A stretch of DNA of 63,534 nucleotides from Chloroflexota bacterium (GCA_024434165.1 QMIW01000027.1:1-63534); one strand, 5' to 3'. Shown: positions 40,987 to 49,771, counted from the first letter of the stretch. The notes: generated from the letters alone by a model not told the origin. Made by a program: numbers and translations.

Positions 40987-42153
40987 TCAGGCTGGCACAA
41001 ATTGCTCGCCGCGCAGTTTCCGGGCGAGCGCAGCCATTTCCTTTGCCGTATCGTGGAAAATGATGGAAGCCGTGTCGTTGGGGAATTTTAACGTAAAAGG
41101 CTGGTGGTGGCTGTTTGCAAAAGCGAAATTTGTGCCCAGGTAGGGCATGGCGGCGTTGATCGTGATTCCGAGCATCTTTTCGGCGTCCGTCTTGCTCAAG
41201 CCCTCCAGTCCCACGGCACGGTTCAGAATCGTATAAACCGAATCGAGATGCACCCCCTTGCTCTTCAGGTAATCCAGGAGAATCTTTGTCAGCGAAACGG
41301 TGCTGATATCGGTGCTGATGAGCAGGGCGATCAGGTCGGCATGCTGGAGGAGCGGCAGGGTGATTTTCGACAACGAGCGTCCGATGTCAATCAGGACGTA
41401 ATCGTAGGAGGTTTTCAACGAAGTGACGATATCCCAGATGCGCCCGACGTTGAGCTGGTTACTGCGCTCCGGGTCGGGCGAACCCGCCAGCAGGTTGAAA
41501 CGCCAGATGTTCATCGCCGGCAGGTGGCGGCGGAAGAACTCCGGCGTGGTCTCGTCGGCGGGCAGGTCTGCGACGCTGACGATGTTCATATCGCCGGTGT
41601 AGCCGACGATCGGGGCAATCGAACCGATGGGAAGCACCAGATCCAGAACCGCCAGGCGCGCTTCCGGCTGGAACTGGGCGATGTTCATGGCGATGTTCGC
41701 GCACATGGACGAGGTTCCCGTTCCGCCCTTGGCGCTCAGGAAAATGATCGAAAGACCGCCCTGTTTCATCACTTCCTCGGTCAGCCCAAGCAGGCGAACC
41801 AGCGCATCCTTGAGCAGCGGCACCGCCTGCCCGGACTTCATGATGAACTCGTTGAAACCGGCATCCAGGCAGGTTTGCCTGCGCGAACTTCTCGGGTCGC
41901 TGCTCAGGGCAACGAGCGGCATTGGCGACGTCCGCGCATCGTTCCGCAATTTCGAGGCGAATTCCTCCCCCGTCAGGTCTGGCATGACCGGGTCGGCAAC
42001 GATCAGGTCGGGTCTGTCGCGCCAGGAATAGATCAGCCCTTCCTTGCCGGACCCGGCTTGAATTACGTCATAGTTCGATTCGTACAGTTTTTTGGCAATA
42101 AAGTTCCGGCTGGCGACATCGGCATCCACGATAAGAATTCTTTTTTGGGGCAT
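40987..42153 (-). CDS. cpaE: CpaE-like receiver/ParA-type ATPase
   Basis: A 388-residue protein. Residues 4-125 form a receiver domain (RILIVDADVASRNF, phospho-acceptor in LIVADPVMPDLTG). Residues 135-385 form a MinD/ParA-like ATPase with deviant Walker A SAKGGTGTSS, LAVLDLVLPIGS and YDYVLIDIGRSLSK. CpaE/TadZ proteins localise Tad pilus machinery to the pole. Operon order HK-HK-RR-CpaE-small-CpaF suggests that pilus assembly is under two-component control. Confidence 0.9.
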   Translation of the reverse strand: MPQKRILIVDADVASRNFIAKKLYESNYDVIQAGSGKEGLIYSWRDRPDLIVADPVMPDLTGEEFASKLRNDARTSPMPLVALSSDPRSSRRQTCLDAGFNEFIMKSGQAVPLLKDALVRLLGLTEEVMKQGGLSIIFLSAKGGTGTSSMCANIAMNIAQFQPEARLAVLDLVLPIGSIAPIVGYTGDMNIVSVADLPADETTPEFFRRHLPAMNIWRFNLLAGSPDPERSNQLNVGRIWDIVTSLKTSYDYVLIDIGRSLSKITLPLLQHADLIALLISTDISTVSLTKILLDYLKSKGVHLDSVYTILNRAVGLEGLSKTDAEKMLGITINAAMPYLGTNFAFANSHHQPFTLKFPNDTASIIFHDTAKEMAALARKLRGEQFVPA

Positions 42154-42192
42154 GAGAAGTCATCCTTTGCATGCCTCCCATGAGAGGTCGTC

Positions 42193-42888
42193 TCACGATT
42201 CGATGGGGGGCATCAAATATCCCAATCCGGAGCGCGTGACGATGTGCCGCGGATTGTGGGCGTCCTTCTCCAGTTTTTGGCGCAGGCGGGCGATGCTCAC
42301 CCACAGGATCTCCTTGTCGTTCTTGTATTCCACACCCCAAACGCTCGTAAGCAGATCCTCCGATGTAAGAATCTTGCCGATGTTATGCGCAAACTGAAGC
42401 AGGAGTCGATATTCGGTGGCGGAGAGAGAGACGGGCTCCTCTCCGCGCCAGACCTCCGCTCTGGCAAAATCAATCCTCAGATCGTCGTGAGTGAAGAAGC
42501 GCACCTGACCCGCATCGGTGGGCGGCTGGGCGCGGCGCAAAACCGCCCGAACGCGCGCCAGCAATTCCGTCGCCGAAAACGGCTTGACCAGGTAATCGTC
42601 CGCGCCCAGGTCCAGCCCGCGGACACGGTCGTGTTCCTCGCCGCGCGCCGTCAGAATGACGATGGGCACGTTGGAGAACTCGCGCAGGCGCTGGCAGACC
42701 CCGAAACCATCCAGCCGCGGCATCATCACATCCAGCAGGACCAGGTCAATCGGCTGGGAGGAAAATACATCCAGCGCCTGCACCCCGTCCTGGGCGGTCG
42801 TCACTTCATAGCCTTCCGTCCGCAGGTTCGCCTCCAACAAGCGCAGATAGCGGGGTTCATCATCAACGATCAAGATACGCTTTGCCAT
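42193..42888 (-). CDS. OmpR/PhoB-family response regulator
   Basis: A 231-residue regulator: receiver (residues 4-120: ILIVDDEPRYL, LVLLDVMMPRLDG with phospho-acceptor Asp, VILTARGEE, DDYLVKPF) and a winged-helix output domain (about 135-228: LSATEYRLLLQFAHNIGKILTSEDLL, then SIARLRQKLE and RSGLGYLM). It follows the two kinases by 34 bp and precedes cpaE by 39 bp. It is the probable partner of one or both kinases and the likely regulator of the operon. Confidence 0.94.
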   Translation of the reverse strand: MAKRILIVDDEPRYLRLLEANLRTEGYEVTTAQDGVQALDVFSSQPIDLVLLDVMMPRLDGFGVCQRLREFSNVPIVILTARGEEHDRVRGLDLGADDYLVKPFSATELLARVRAVLRRAQPPTDAGQVRFFTHDDLRIDFARAEVWRGEEPVSLSATEYRLLLQFAHNIGKILTSEDLLTSVWGVEYKNDKEILWVSIARLRQKLEKDAHNPRHIVTRSGLGYLMPPIES

Positions 42889-42922
42889 CGTGTCTCTCCT
42901 TGGGACAAAAGAATGAAAACGG

Positions 42923-44113
42923 TCAAAGCGTTGGATTGGCAGGCAGTTCGATGAAAAACGTCGTGCCTTTATCCAACATTGACTCTACCCAAATCTTACC
43001 ATGATGCGCCATAACAATTTGCTTGCAAATGTACAGCCCCAGCCCGGTGCCGGTCACGGTCCGTTCGCCGGGGACGCGGTAGAAGCGTTCAAAAAGGAAG
43101 GGCAGAAAATCCTCGGGGATGCCGTCGCCTTCGTCGCCAAAGGAGATAAGCACCTTGTTATCCAGCGCCCTTGCCTTGATGGTGATCTTCGAACCGGGGG
43201 CATATTTGATGGCATTGCTGAACAGGTTCTCGAAGACCTGCGAAAGCCGCACGCCGTCGCCGAGGACGGGCGGAAGGGGTTCCAGGAAAAATTCGATGTT
43301 CAGATTCGGATGATGCGTGTTGACGCGCGTCGAAACGTCGCGGATCAGCGCATCGAGACGCAGGGGCGAAAACTTGAATTGCAGGGTCTTGCTTTGCAGG
43401 CGGGCGGATTCGAGCATGTCCTCGATCAGTTTCGTCAGGCGATCCGCTTCTTCATCTATGATGGTGAGGAACTCGCGCTGGGTCTCGTCGTCCCACGTCG
43501 TATCCTGGCGCAGGAGGCTGGTACTGTACCCCTTGATGAAACCGAGCGGCGTGCGCAGCTCGTGGGAAATGGTCGAGACGAAATCGTCCTGCAGGCGCAT
43601 CTGCCGCTGGACCGAATCCAATTCCGCACGCGCCTCCTGGAGTTCCTTGCGTTCGATCAATGCGGACGACCAGAACGCCTGCAGGGAGGCGATATGGATA
43701 TGGTCGTCGGTGAATTCGGGTCCGCCGAAACGCACGAACAGAAGCGCGCCGCGAATCTTCGAGCCGATGCGCAGGGGCATCCCGATCAAATAAGGCTGCG
43801 TCATCCGGTTGCCGTAACGCATCTTCGAGCGCGGCTCACGGATCGCAGTACGCCCCGTCCGAATCACATCGCTCGCCACGATCTCTCCCCAGGCGGCGTC
43901 GGCTTCGGCGTTCTTTCCGCGCCCCATGGCGCGCGCGTAAACGACATCCAGGCTCTTCTCATGCAGGTCTTCCAGGTAGATCGCAACGTTATCGAACACG
44001 AATGCGCCCCGCAGGGAAAGGAACAGCGTATCCAAGGCGGCTTTCAGGTCCTGCTTTTTTTGCACTTCCTGAAAGATGTGATGCAGTTGCGCGAGCGTGA
44101 CCGGTTGATTCAT
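42923..44113 (-). CDS. GAF-domain histidine kinase
   Basis: A 396-residue cytoplasmic kinase. An N-terminal GAF domain (about 15-165: IYLEDLHEKSLDVVYARAMG, GMPLRIGSKIRGALLFVRFGG) is followed by HisKA (DDFVSTISHELRTPLGFIKGY, phospho-accepting His at about 196) and an HATPase domain (NLFSNAIKYA, FGDEGDGIPEDFLPFLFERFYR, GTGLGLYICKQIV). No membrane helix. It lies 3 bp after the upstream kinase gene, so both are made from one message; two kinases feeding one regulator is the simplest reading. Confidence 0.92.
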   Translation of the reverse strand: MNQPVTLAQLHHIFQEVQKKQDLKAALDTLFLSLRGAFVFDNVAIYLEDLHEKSLDVVYARAMGRGKNAEADAAWGEIVASDVIRTGRTAIREPRSKMRYGNRMTQPYLIGMPLRIGSKIRGALLFVRFGGPEFTDDHIHIASLQAFWSSALIERKELQEARAELDSVQRQMRLQDDFVSTISHELRTPLGFIKGYSTSLLRQDTTWDDETQREFLTIIDEEADRLTKLIEDMLESARLQSKTLQFKFSPLRLDALIRDVSTRVNTHHPNLNIEFFLEPLPPVLGDGVRLSQVFENLFSNAIKYAPGSKITIKARALDNKVLISFGDEGDGIPEDFLPFLFERFYRVPGERTVTGTGLGLYICKQIVMAHHGKIWVESMLDKGTTFFIELPANPTL

Positions 44114-44116
44114 GGA

Positions 44117-45139
44117 TTAATCCCGGATCGCAAGCAGCGGGAATTTGAAGACCGAGCCCTTGCCCTCCGCCGATTTGACATCCAGCAGGGAGCCGTGCGC
44201 TTCGATGATCTGACGGACGAGCGAAAGCCCCAGCCCGGTCCCGCCGTAGCGCCTTGTGGAGGAACCGTCCAGTTGGTGGAAAGGCTCGAAGATTTCCTTC
44301 ATGCGGCCCTGCGGGATGCCGATGCCCGTATCCGAAACCGAGACCTGAACGAGATTGCTGCCCTCCTCCCGGACGGAGATCGTCACGCTTCCGCCAGACG
44401 GAGTGAACTTGATCCCGTTATCGAGGAGTTGGTTCACCACCCAGCCGAGTTTTTCCGAATCCGCCTGCACGGGCGGCAGGGTATCGGGGATGTCGGTCTG
44501 GAGTTTTACGCCGCGTTCCTCCGCCTTGTTGACCGCGGACTTGGCGGCAAGCGAAGCCAGGCGGCGGATATCCACAACGTCGAGTTTCATGCTTAGTTCG
44601 CCGCGCGAAGCCAGCGAGAACATGATCAGGTCTTCGATCATGCTTTCGAGTTTCCCCGCGGCGCGCTGACTTACCGAGAGGGCGTGGCGCTGTTCGGGGG
44701 TGATTCCCCCCAGCGACTCGGTAATGAGCAGTTCCAGATAGCCTTTGATGTGCGTAAGCGGCGTGCGCAGTTCGTGCGAGATGTTCGAGACGAAGTTCGC
44801 CTTCATCTGGCTGAGTTCCGAAAGCCGGTTGAGCGCTTCGTTCAGGTCGGCGGTGCGCTCGCGGACGCGCTGTTCGAGGTTGCGGTTCGCCGCCTGCAGC
44901 GCGGAGCGCAGCTGCAGAATCTGCTCGGTGATCGCCTGGTCGAGCGTGGCGCGGTCGAGCAGGTTCAAGTCCATCAATGCCTGACCCAACATGCAGGGGA
45001 CGCCCTTTGCCATTTGATCCTGCTGGTAATCGAGCGCGCGCATCAGATCGTTATTGTTGATCAAGCCTTTTTGGACAAGATATTCCCCTAAACGCGGAAT
45101 TAACATTTCGGGCGTCAGTTTGGAGGCGTTCGGTAACAT
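44117..45139 (-). CDS. Histidine kinase with MshEN/T2SSE-N-like N-domain
   Basis: A 340-residue kinase. Residues 10-82 look like the MshEN (type II secretion E N-terminal) module: LGEYLVQKGLINNNDLMRALDYQ, then LGQALMDLNLLDRATLDQAI, the doubled L-G-x-x-L-x-x-x-x-L pattern that binds c-di-GMP in MshE-like ATPases. A coiled coil (88-118) leads to HisKA (KANFVSNISHELRTPLTHIKGYL) and HATPase (QLLDNGIKF, VSDTGIGIPQ, GTGLGLSLVRQII). First gene of the cpaE-cpaF operon; GGAGATGCC precedes its ATG. c-di-GMP sensing is inferred from the domain family. Confidence 0.85.
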   Translation of the reverse strand: MLPNASKLTPEMLIPRLGEYLVQKGLINNNDLMRALDYQQDQMAKGVPCMLGQALMDLNLLDRATLDQAITEQILQLRSALQAANRNLEQRVRERTADLNEALNRLSELSQMKANFVSNISHELRTPLTHIKGYLELLITESLGGITPEQRHALSVSQRAAGKLESMIEDLIMFSLASRGELSMKLDVVDIRRLASLAAKSAVNKAEERGVKLQTDIPDTLPPVQADSEKLGWVVNQLLDNGIKFTPSGGSVTISVREEGSNLVQVSVSDTGIGIPQGRMKEIFEPFHQLDGSSTRRYGGTGLGLSLVRQIIEAHGSLLDVKSAEGKGSVFKFPLLAIRD

Positions 45140-45196
45140 GGCATCTCCAATCGCTAAGATAAACTGGTTCCGCCGTTTTTAACGGGAAAACCGTTC

Positions 45197-45315
45197 TAAG
45201 TAGTCGGTCGTAAGTTTTTAGAAAACAAATTTCTGCTCAAGCCGCCGCCGTTCGCTGCACGAAGACGCCGCCGGGAGCATATTTTTTTATTAAATCTATT
45301 TCGACCGACCACTTA
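45197..45315. mobile_element. MITE family 1, copy B (complete)
   Basis: 119 bp with terminal inverted repeats TAAGTAGTCGGTCG (45197-45210) and CGACCGACCACTTA (45302-45315; one mismatch) and a GC-rich hairpin core (GCCGCCGCCG / GACGCCGCCGGGAGC). Ends in TA on both sides, as for elements mobilised by IS630/Tc1-type transposases. Followed directly by a word repeat of the ACACAAAGGACACGA type (about 45316-45342). The remainder of the 45140-45377 spacer is empty. Confidence 0.85.
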
Positions 45316-45377
45316 AACACAAAGGACACGAGGGTCACGACCTTGGCGCCCTTCATGTTCGGGCTCTTTCCCGCCAA

Positions 45378-46967
45378 TTACGGGAGAACCGATAAGACCC
45401 ATTCGCCATTAATCATGACCGCATCGGCGGTCAAAGTCAATAGGTCGTCGGGGCGAATTTCAAACGGATCCCGGTCCAGGACGATCAGGTCGGCGTGATA
45501 ATTCTCCGCGAGTTTGCCGAGGCGGTTCTCCGCGTTGGCGGCGTAGGCAGCGCCAAACGTATAGGCGGACAAGGCTTCGGCAAGGGTCAACTTCTGTTCG
45601 GGGTACCAGCCGCCGGCGGAGGGCGAGGCGTCTGCGCGTTTGCGAGTGACCGCGGCATACAATCCCAAAAACGGGTTCGGCGATTCCACCGGCGCGTCCG
45701 ATCCAAAAGCGAGGATTGCGCCGTGAGCGAGTTGCGTCCGCCAGGCGTAGGAGTGCTTGGAGCGTTCACCCCAATAACGGTCTGCGGCGTGCATGTCGGA
45801 GGTGGCATGAATCGGCTGCATGGATGCGATGACATCGAGATGCGCGAGGCGGGGCGCATCGTCGGGGTGAATGATCTGCACATGCTCGATGCGGTGACGA
45901 AGGCGCGGCAGGGCGTTCTGGGTTTCGTACTTGCGAAGTTGTTCGAATGCGTTCAGCACTTCATGGTTGGCGCGGTCGCCGATGGCGTGAACGGTCATGC
46001 TCAAGCCGACATCGGCGGCTTTGCGGCAGTGCTCGAAGAGTTCTTCGCCGTCCATGTTGAGAATGCCCTTGTTGTGCGGTTCGCCTTCATACGGCTGGAA
46101 CATCGCCGCCGTGCGCGGACCGAGCGCGCCATCCATAAAGGCTTTGACCGAACCGATCCACAGCCATTCGTCGCCGAAGCCCGTGCGCAAGCCGAGGTCG
46201 TTCGCCTGCTGCACGCTTTCGACGGGGATGTTTTTGCACACGCGCAATTTTAATTTATTCCGCGCGCGCAGGGATTGCAATGCCATGAACGATTCGCGGC
46301 GGTCGAAGTCGTGAATGCCGGTGACGCCCATCTGCCACAACACGCTTTGGGCTTTCTCGATCGCCGCTTCGATCTCGCCGACGGCTGGTTCGGGGACCGC
46401 GGCATGGACCAACGCCATGGCTGTTTCCAGCAAAATACCGGTGGCTTTGCCCTGCGCGCCGCGTTGAATGACGCCGTCCTTCGGGTTTGGCGTATCGTCG
46501 CTGATGTTTGCCAGCCTCAACGCGAATGTATTCGCCCACGCCGCATGAAGCGACTTGGCAGTGAGATAGACCGGGTTGTCCGGCGCGACGGCATCGAGCT
46601 CGGCGGCGGTTGGGAAGTTTCCATCCCAATCATTTTGCTGCCAGCCATGTCCCAGCACCCACTCACCGGGTTTGAGAGTCCGTGCGCGCTCCGCCACCCG
46701 CCGCAGACATTCTTCCTTTGTTTTTGTTTCGCAATCCACCCTGGAAAGTGAAAGCGCATAATGCTGAATGTGGATGTGCGCGTCGGTGAGACCAGGCAGA
46801 ATCGTCCGGCCCCGCATATCCATTTTCTCCACCTTGCCGTGAGCGAGGCGTTCGAGCGCATCTCTCCCACCAATGGCAATGATCCGTCCGCCTGCGATGA
46901 GAATCGCAGAAGCGCGCGGGTTGGATGAGTCAAGAGTATGGATGTTGGCGTTGTAGAAGAGTTTCAT
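45378..46967 (-). CDS. Amidohydrolase (YtcJ-like, amidohydrolase family 3)
   Basis: A 529-residue metal-dependent hydrolase. N-terminal beta-sandwich (IHTLDSSNPRASAILIAGGRIIAIG), then PGLTDAHIHIQHYA giving the H-x-H metal motif, KAFMDGALG with the bridging-residue region, MTVHAIGDRANHEVLNAF, RHRIEHVQIIHP and FGSDAPVESPNP with the catalytic Asp. The family covers amidases and other C-N hydrolases; the substrate is unknown. Its ATG overlaps the parB stop (ATGA), so it rides at the end of the PfkB-parA-parB operon. Confidence 0.9.
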   Translation of the reverse strand: MKLFYNANIHTLDSSNPRASAILIAGGRIIAIGGRDALERLAHGKVEKMDMRGRTILPGLTDAHIHIQHYALSLSRVDCETKTKEECLRRVAERARTLKPGEWVLGHGWQQNDWDGNFPTAAELDAVAPDNPVYLTAKSLHAAWANTFALRLANISDDTPNPKDGVIQRGAQGKATGILLETAMALVHAAVPEPAVGEIEAAIEKAQSVLWQMGVTGIHDFDRRESFMALQSLRARNKLKLRVCKNIPVESVQQANDLGLRTGFGDEWLWIGSVKAFMDGALGPRTAAMFQPYEGEPHNKGILNMDGEELFEHCRKAADVGLSMTVHAIGDRANHEVLNAFEQLRKYETQNALPRLRHRIEHVQIIHPDDAPRLAHLDVIASMQPIHATSDMHAADRYWGERSKHSYAWRTQLAHGAILAFGSDAPVESPNPFLGLYAAVTRKRADASPSAGGWYPEQKLTLAEALSAYTFGAAYAANAENRLGKLAENYHADLIVLDRDPFEIRPDDLLTLTADAVMINGEWVLSVLP

Positions 46968-47827
46968 GTCAATTTCTCCAATAGCGCATCCAACTCTTCA
47001 TTGGAATAATAGTAGATCGTGACCGTCCCGCCTTTCTTGCCGTGTTTGAGTGAGACTTTCGTCCCCAGGCTTTTTTGAAGCCGCCGCTCCAGATCGGTGA
47101 CATCCGCGCTGCGGAAGGTCTTTTTCGCCTTGACCGGTCTTTGCCCGGTCAACTTTCGCATCAACTCCTCCGCCTGGCGGACACTCAACGACAGGTTGAG
47201 GATGGTCTGCAAAGCAGATGTCTGCGCTTTTTGAGTGGAGAGCATCAACAGGGCGCGGGCATGACCTTCGGTAATCCTGCCGTCCACCAACGCCTGCTTG
47301 ACCGCATCCGCGAGGTTGGTGAGGCGCATCGTGTTGGTCACCGCCACGCGGCTCTTGCCGACACGCTTTGCAATCATCTCATGTGAGAGACCGAACTCCT
47401 CCGCCAGCTGGTGATAGGCTTCGGCTTCCTCCATCGGGTTCAAATCCGCCCGCTGGACGTTTTCGATCAGCGCCAGTTCAAGGAGTTCCTGGCTGCTTGC
47501 CTGCCGCGTAATGACGGGGACCGTCCGCAAGCCTGCGCGCTGCGCCGCCTGCCAGCGCCGTTCGCCCGCGATCAAAACGAACGTCCCATCCCCGTTCGAC
47601 GAGACGATCAACGGCTGGATGATGCCATGCTCCCGAATGGACGCCGCCAGTTCGTCCAGTTCCTCCTCCTTGAAATGCACGCGCGGCTGGCGCGGGTTGC
47701 GTTTGATGGCGTCCACTGCCGCCTGCTGCGCGCCTCCGCTGTGACCTCCGCCCGGGTGCGGCACGGAAGACTTCCCGCCGGGAATGAGCGCATCCAATCC
47801 TTTGCCGAGACCTTTTCGTTGAGCCAT
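46964..47827 (-). CDS. parB: Chromosome partitioning protein ParB
   Basis: A 287-residue ParB: basic N-terminus (KGLGKGLDALIPGG), ParB/Srx CTPase domain (about 35-125) with ELAASIREHGIIQPLIV, GERRWQAAQRAGL (C3 motif) and ENVQRADLNPMEEA, the helix-turn-helix (HEMIAKRVGKSRVAVTNTMRLTNL) that reads parS, and a C-terminal dimerisation domain (DLERRLQKSLGTKVSL). It acts with ParA upstream in origin segregation. No convincing parS site was found in the window. A 91-bp spacer with a 17-bp inverted repeat separates it from parA. Confidence 0.95.
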   Translation of the reverse strand: MAQRKGLGKGLDALIPGGKSSVPHPGGGHSGGAQQAAVDAIKRNPRQPRVHFKEEELDELAASIREHGIIQPLIVSSNGDGTFVLIAGERRWQAAQRAGLRTVPVITRQASSQELLELALIENVQRADLNPMEEAEAYHQLAEEFGLSHEMIAKRVGKSRVAVTNTMRLTNLADAVKQALVDGRITEGHARALLMLSTQKAQTSALQTILNLSLSVRQAEELMRKLTGQRPVKAKKTFRSADVTDLERRLQKSLGTKVSLKHGKKGGTVTIYYYSNEELDALLEKLT

Positions 47828-47844
47828 GTTTCTACCTTTTCAAC

Positions 47845-47903
47845 CACCAAGGGTCACGAAGTATCACAAAGGTTTTGAAGGTTTTCCTTCGTGACCCTTG
47901 GTG
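47845..47903. repeat. Long inverted word repeat between parA and parB
   Basis: CACCAAGGGTCACGAAG (47845-47861) and CTTCGTGACCCTTGGTG (47887-47903) are perfect inverted copies of 17 bp, with further ACCACAAAG words outside. Same word class as beside the MITE at 45316. Confidence 0.75.
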
Positions 47904-47918
47904 ACACTTTGTGGTTAG

Positions 47919-48689
47919 TTAATTTTTATCGCCTTTCAACAATTCCTTCGCCAGCGTTTCGTACGCCTGCGCCCCAACCGACGCGGGTGCATATTCCGAG
48001 ATCGGCAAACCGTACGAGGGCGCTTCCGCCAGCCGCACACTGCGCGGGATGATGCTCTTGAACACCAGATTCGGGAAATGCCGGTTGACCTCGCGCACCA
48101 CATCGGTGGCGAGATTCGTGCGGTTGTCGAACATGGTCAACACCACGCCGCGCACCTTCAATTCAGGGAACAACGCCGAGCGCACCCGCTCGATGGTCTG
48201 GGTCAACTGTCCCAGCCCTTCGAGCGCGAGATATTCACACTGCACCGGCACGATCACGCCGTCCATCGCCGCCATCAAACCGTTGACGGTCAACAAACCA
48301 AGCGAAGGCGGGCAGTCAATGAGCACATAATCGTAGCGGTTCGCCACTTTCAACACCGCCTTGCGCAACCGCGACTCGCGTCCCAGTTCGTCCACCAGTT
48401 CCACTTCCGCGCCCGCCATCGCAGGCGAAGCCGGAAGCAGGGATAAATTCAAACGCTCGTTCAACAAAATGAACGGAAAGATATCCTCATCGCCGAGCAG
48501 GGCTTCATACGTGCCGCCTTCCACGCCGAGTTTATCCACGCCCAGGCAGGAGGTGGCATTCGCCTGCGGGTCAAGGTCCACCACCAGCACGCGCTGACCC
48601 ATCTTCGCCAGGTACGCCGCGATGTTGATCGTGGACGTAGTCTTGCCCACCCCGCCTTTTTGATTCACCAGCGTATAGATCTTCGTCAA
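47919..48689 (-). CDS. parA: Chromosome partitioning ATPase ParA (Soj)
   Basis: A 256-residue Walker ATPase: deviant Walker A QKGGVGKTTS, VVDLDPQANAT, YDYVLIDCPPSLGLLTVNG and the C-terminal RSVRLAEAPSYGLPI of chromosomal Soj proteins. No ATG fits; TTG 48689 is chosen because GGAGG lies 7 bp before it and because it overlaps the stop of the PfkB gene (TTGA). It forms nucleoid gradients that segregate ParB-bound origins. Confidence 0.95.
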   Translation of the reverse strand: MTKIYTLVNQKGGVGKTTSTINIAAYLAKMGQRVLVVDLDPQANATSCLGVDKLGVEGGTYEALLGDEDIFPFILLNERLNLSLLPASPAMAGAEVELVDELGRESRLRKAVLKVANRYDYVLIDCPPSLGLLTVNGLMAAMDGVIVPVQCEYLALEGLGQLTQTIERVRSALFPELKVRGVVLTMFDNRTNLATDVVREVNRHFPNLVFKSIIPRSVRLAEAPSYGLPISEYAPASVGAQAYETLAKELLKGDKN

Positions 48690-49537
48690 GATAAAACCTC
48701 CATCAGGCAGTGTTCGATTTCCCGTTGAGTCGGAATCCCCTGCAAGCCGGCGCGCGTCACCGAATGCGCCGCAAGGCTGGTCGCAAAACGCGCCGCCTCC
48801 CAGGGATCGCGCGTGCGCCACAAGCGCGTAAAGAACGCCGCCGCAAAAATATCGCCCGCACCGGTCGCATCCACTTCCTCAACGGGAACGGGGCGAAAGC
48901 GCCGCCGGTCTCCGTGCCAGTGCAAGACCGCGCCCTGATCGCCCTCCGTGAAGCAAAGCAGACCGGTGTGATGCGCCATCCATTCGACGACTTCCAGATC
49001 GCGGTTCACATCCTCAAGGCTGATCACCACGCCTCCCGCCTGACCGAGGACCTGTTCGCTGTTTTCCCAGGCTTTGGCAAACACCGAACCTTTTTCGTCC
49101 CAGCCGCGCATCCAGCCCTGCGGCGTGACGCCCACCCACGATGAACGGAACTGCTTTGCCATCGCCGGGTCCACTTCCTGCGCGATGGGCGCAAGATGCA
49201 CGATCGGCGCATCCCGCCAAATGGGCGGGACATGCTCAAACGAAATCGGCGCGGCGCGGTGATGCAAGGTCTGCCTGCGGCCGTTCTCTGTTCTTATATT
49301 TTCAAAAACGGTGCTTTGCGCGGTGGGAATGTTGAAAATTTGAATCCCATCGAGGAGATGCAAAGGCGCGTCCCCGCCCGCCGAAGTGACCACGCCCACG
49401 CGCAGTCCCAGCGCCCGCGCCGTCAACGCCGCGTAGGAAACCGTCCCGCCGAGTTGTTTGCCTGCGGGCGTTAAATCCACCGCCACATGACCGACAAGCA
49501 GATACTCCACAGGCTGCAGGGGTGCGAGTTCCGACAT
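48686..49537 (-). CDS. PfkB-family carbohydrate/nucleoside kinase
   Basis: A 283-residue ribokinase-like kinase. N-terminal LLVGHVAVDLTPAGKQLGGTVSYAALTARALG gives the GG hinge motif of the PfkB family; the C-terminal DATGAGDIFAAAF is the anion-hole and catalytic Asp motif. The sugar or nucleoside substrate is not clear. It is the first gene of the PfkB-parA-parB-amidohydrolase operon. TATAAT ends 7 bp before its ATG, so its message should be leaderless. Confidence 0.9.
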   Translation of the reverse strand: MSELAPLQPVEYLLVGHVAVDLTPAGKQLGGTVSYAALTARALGLRVGVVTSAGGDAPLHLLDGIQIFNIPTAQSTVFENIRTENGRRQTLHHRAAPISFEHVPPIWRDAPIVHLAPIAQEVDPAMAKQFRSSWVGVTPQGWMRGWDEKGSVFAKAWENSEQVLGQAGGVVISLEDVNRDLEVVEWMAHHTGLLCFTEGDQGAVLHWHGDRRRFRPVPVEEVDATGAGDIFAAAFFTRLWRTRDPWEAARFATSLAAHSVTRAGLQGIPTQREIEHCLMEVLS

Positions 49538-49544
49538 GGGGCGA

Positions 49545-49550
49545 ATTATA
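49545..49550 (-). promoter_or_regulatory. -10 element for the PfkB-parA-parB operon (leaderless)
   Basis: TATAAT on the minus strand, with 7 bases to the ATG at 49537; transcription would start at or beside the A of the ATG. No clear -35 is seen because the upstream DNA is word repeat. Confidence 0.55.
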
Positions 49551-49594
49551 CCTTGTGGACGATGGAGAGTAGACGATAGACTGTAAAAAGAGTG

Positions 49595-49683
49595 TAGCGC
49601 AAAACTGTCGGTGACCTATGCTCAAAGCCGCCGCCGTCCCCGGCGCAGGGAGCGCTGAGAAAATTACCGATACTTTTGCGCTA
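49595..49683. mobile_element. MITE family 2
   Basis: 89 bp with terminal inverted repeats TAGCGCAAAACTGTCGGT (49595-49612) and ACCGATACTTTTGCGCTA (49666-49683), two mismatches in 18. The core AAAGCCGCCGCCGTCC is like that of MITE family 1. Ends in TA. Word-repeat DNA (GGACGATGG, ATCGTCTATGG) flanks it on both sides. Confidence 0.75.
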
Positions 49684-49705
49684 TACCCCCGTAAAAAAAG
49701 ACCGC

Positions 49706-49760
49706 GGACATTCATCGTCCACGGTCCATGGTTCATCGTCTATGGTCTGTCGCCCACTGT
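49706..49760. repeat. Word repeat (CGTCCACGGTCCATGG type)
   Basis: Variants of ATCGTCCACGGTCC/ATGGTCTGT between the MITE and the jag stop; complementary to the words left of the MITE (49551-49590). Confidence 0.55.
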
Positions 49761-49771
49761 CTGTGGTTGGC

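Noticed and set aside
47919-48821. Longer ParA reading frame
   Set aside because: The upstream part overlaps the PfkB gene and shows no ParA features; the protein starts at TTG 48689.
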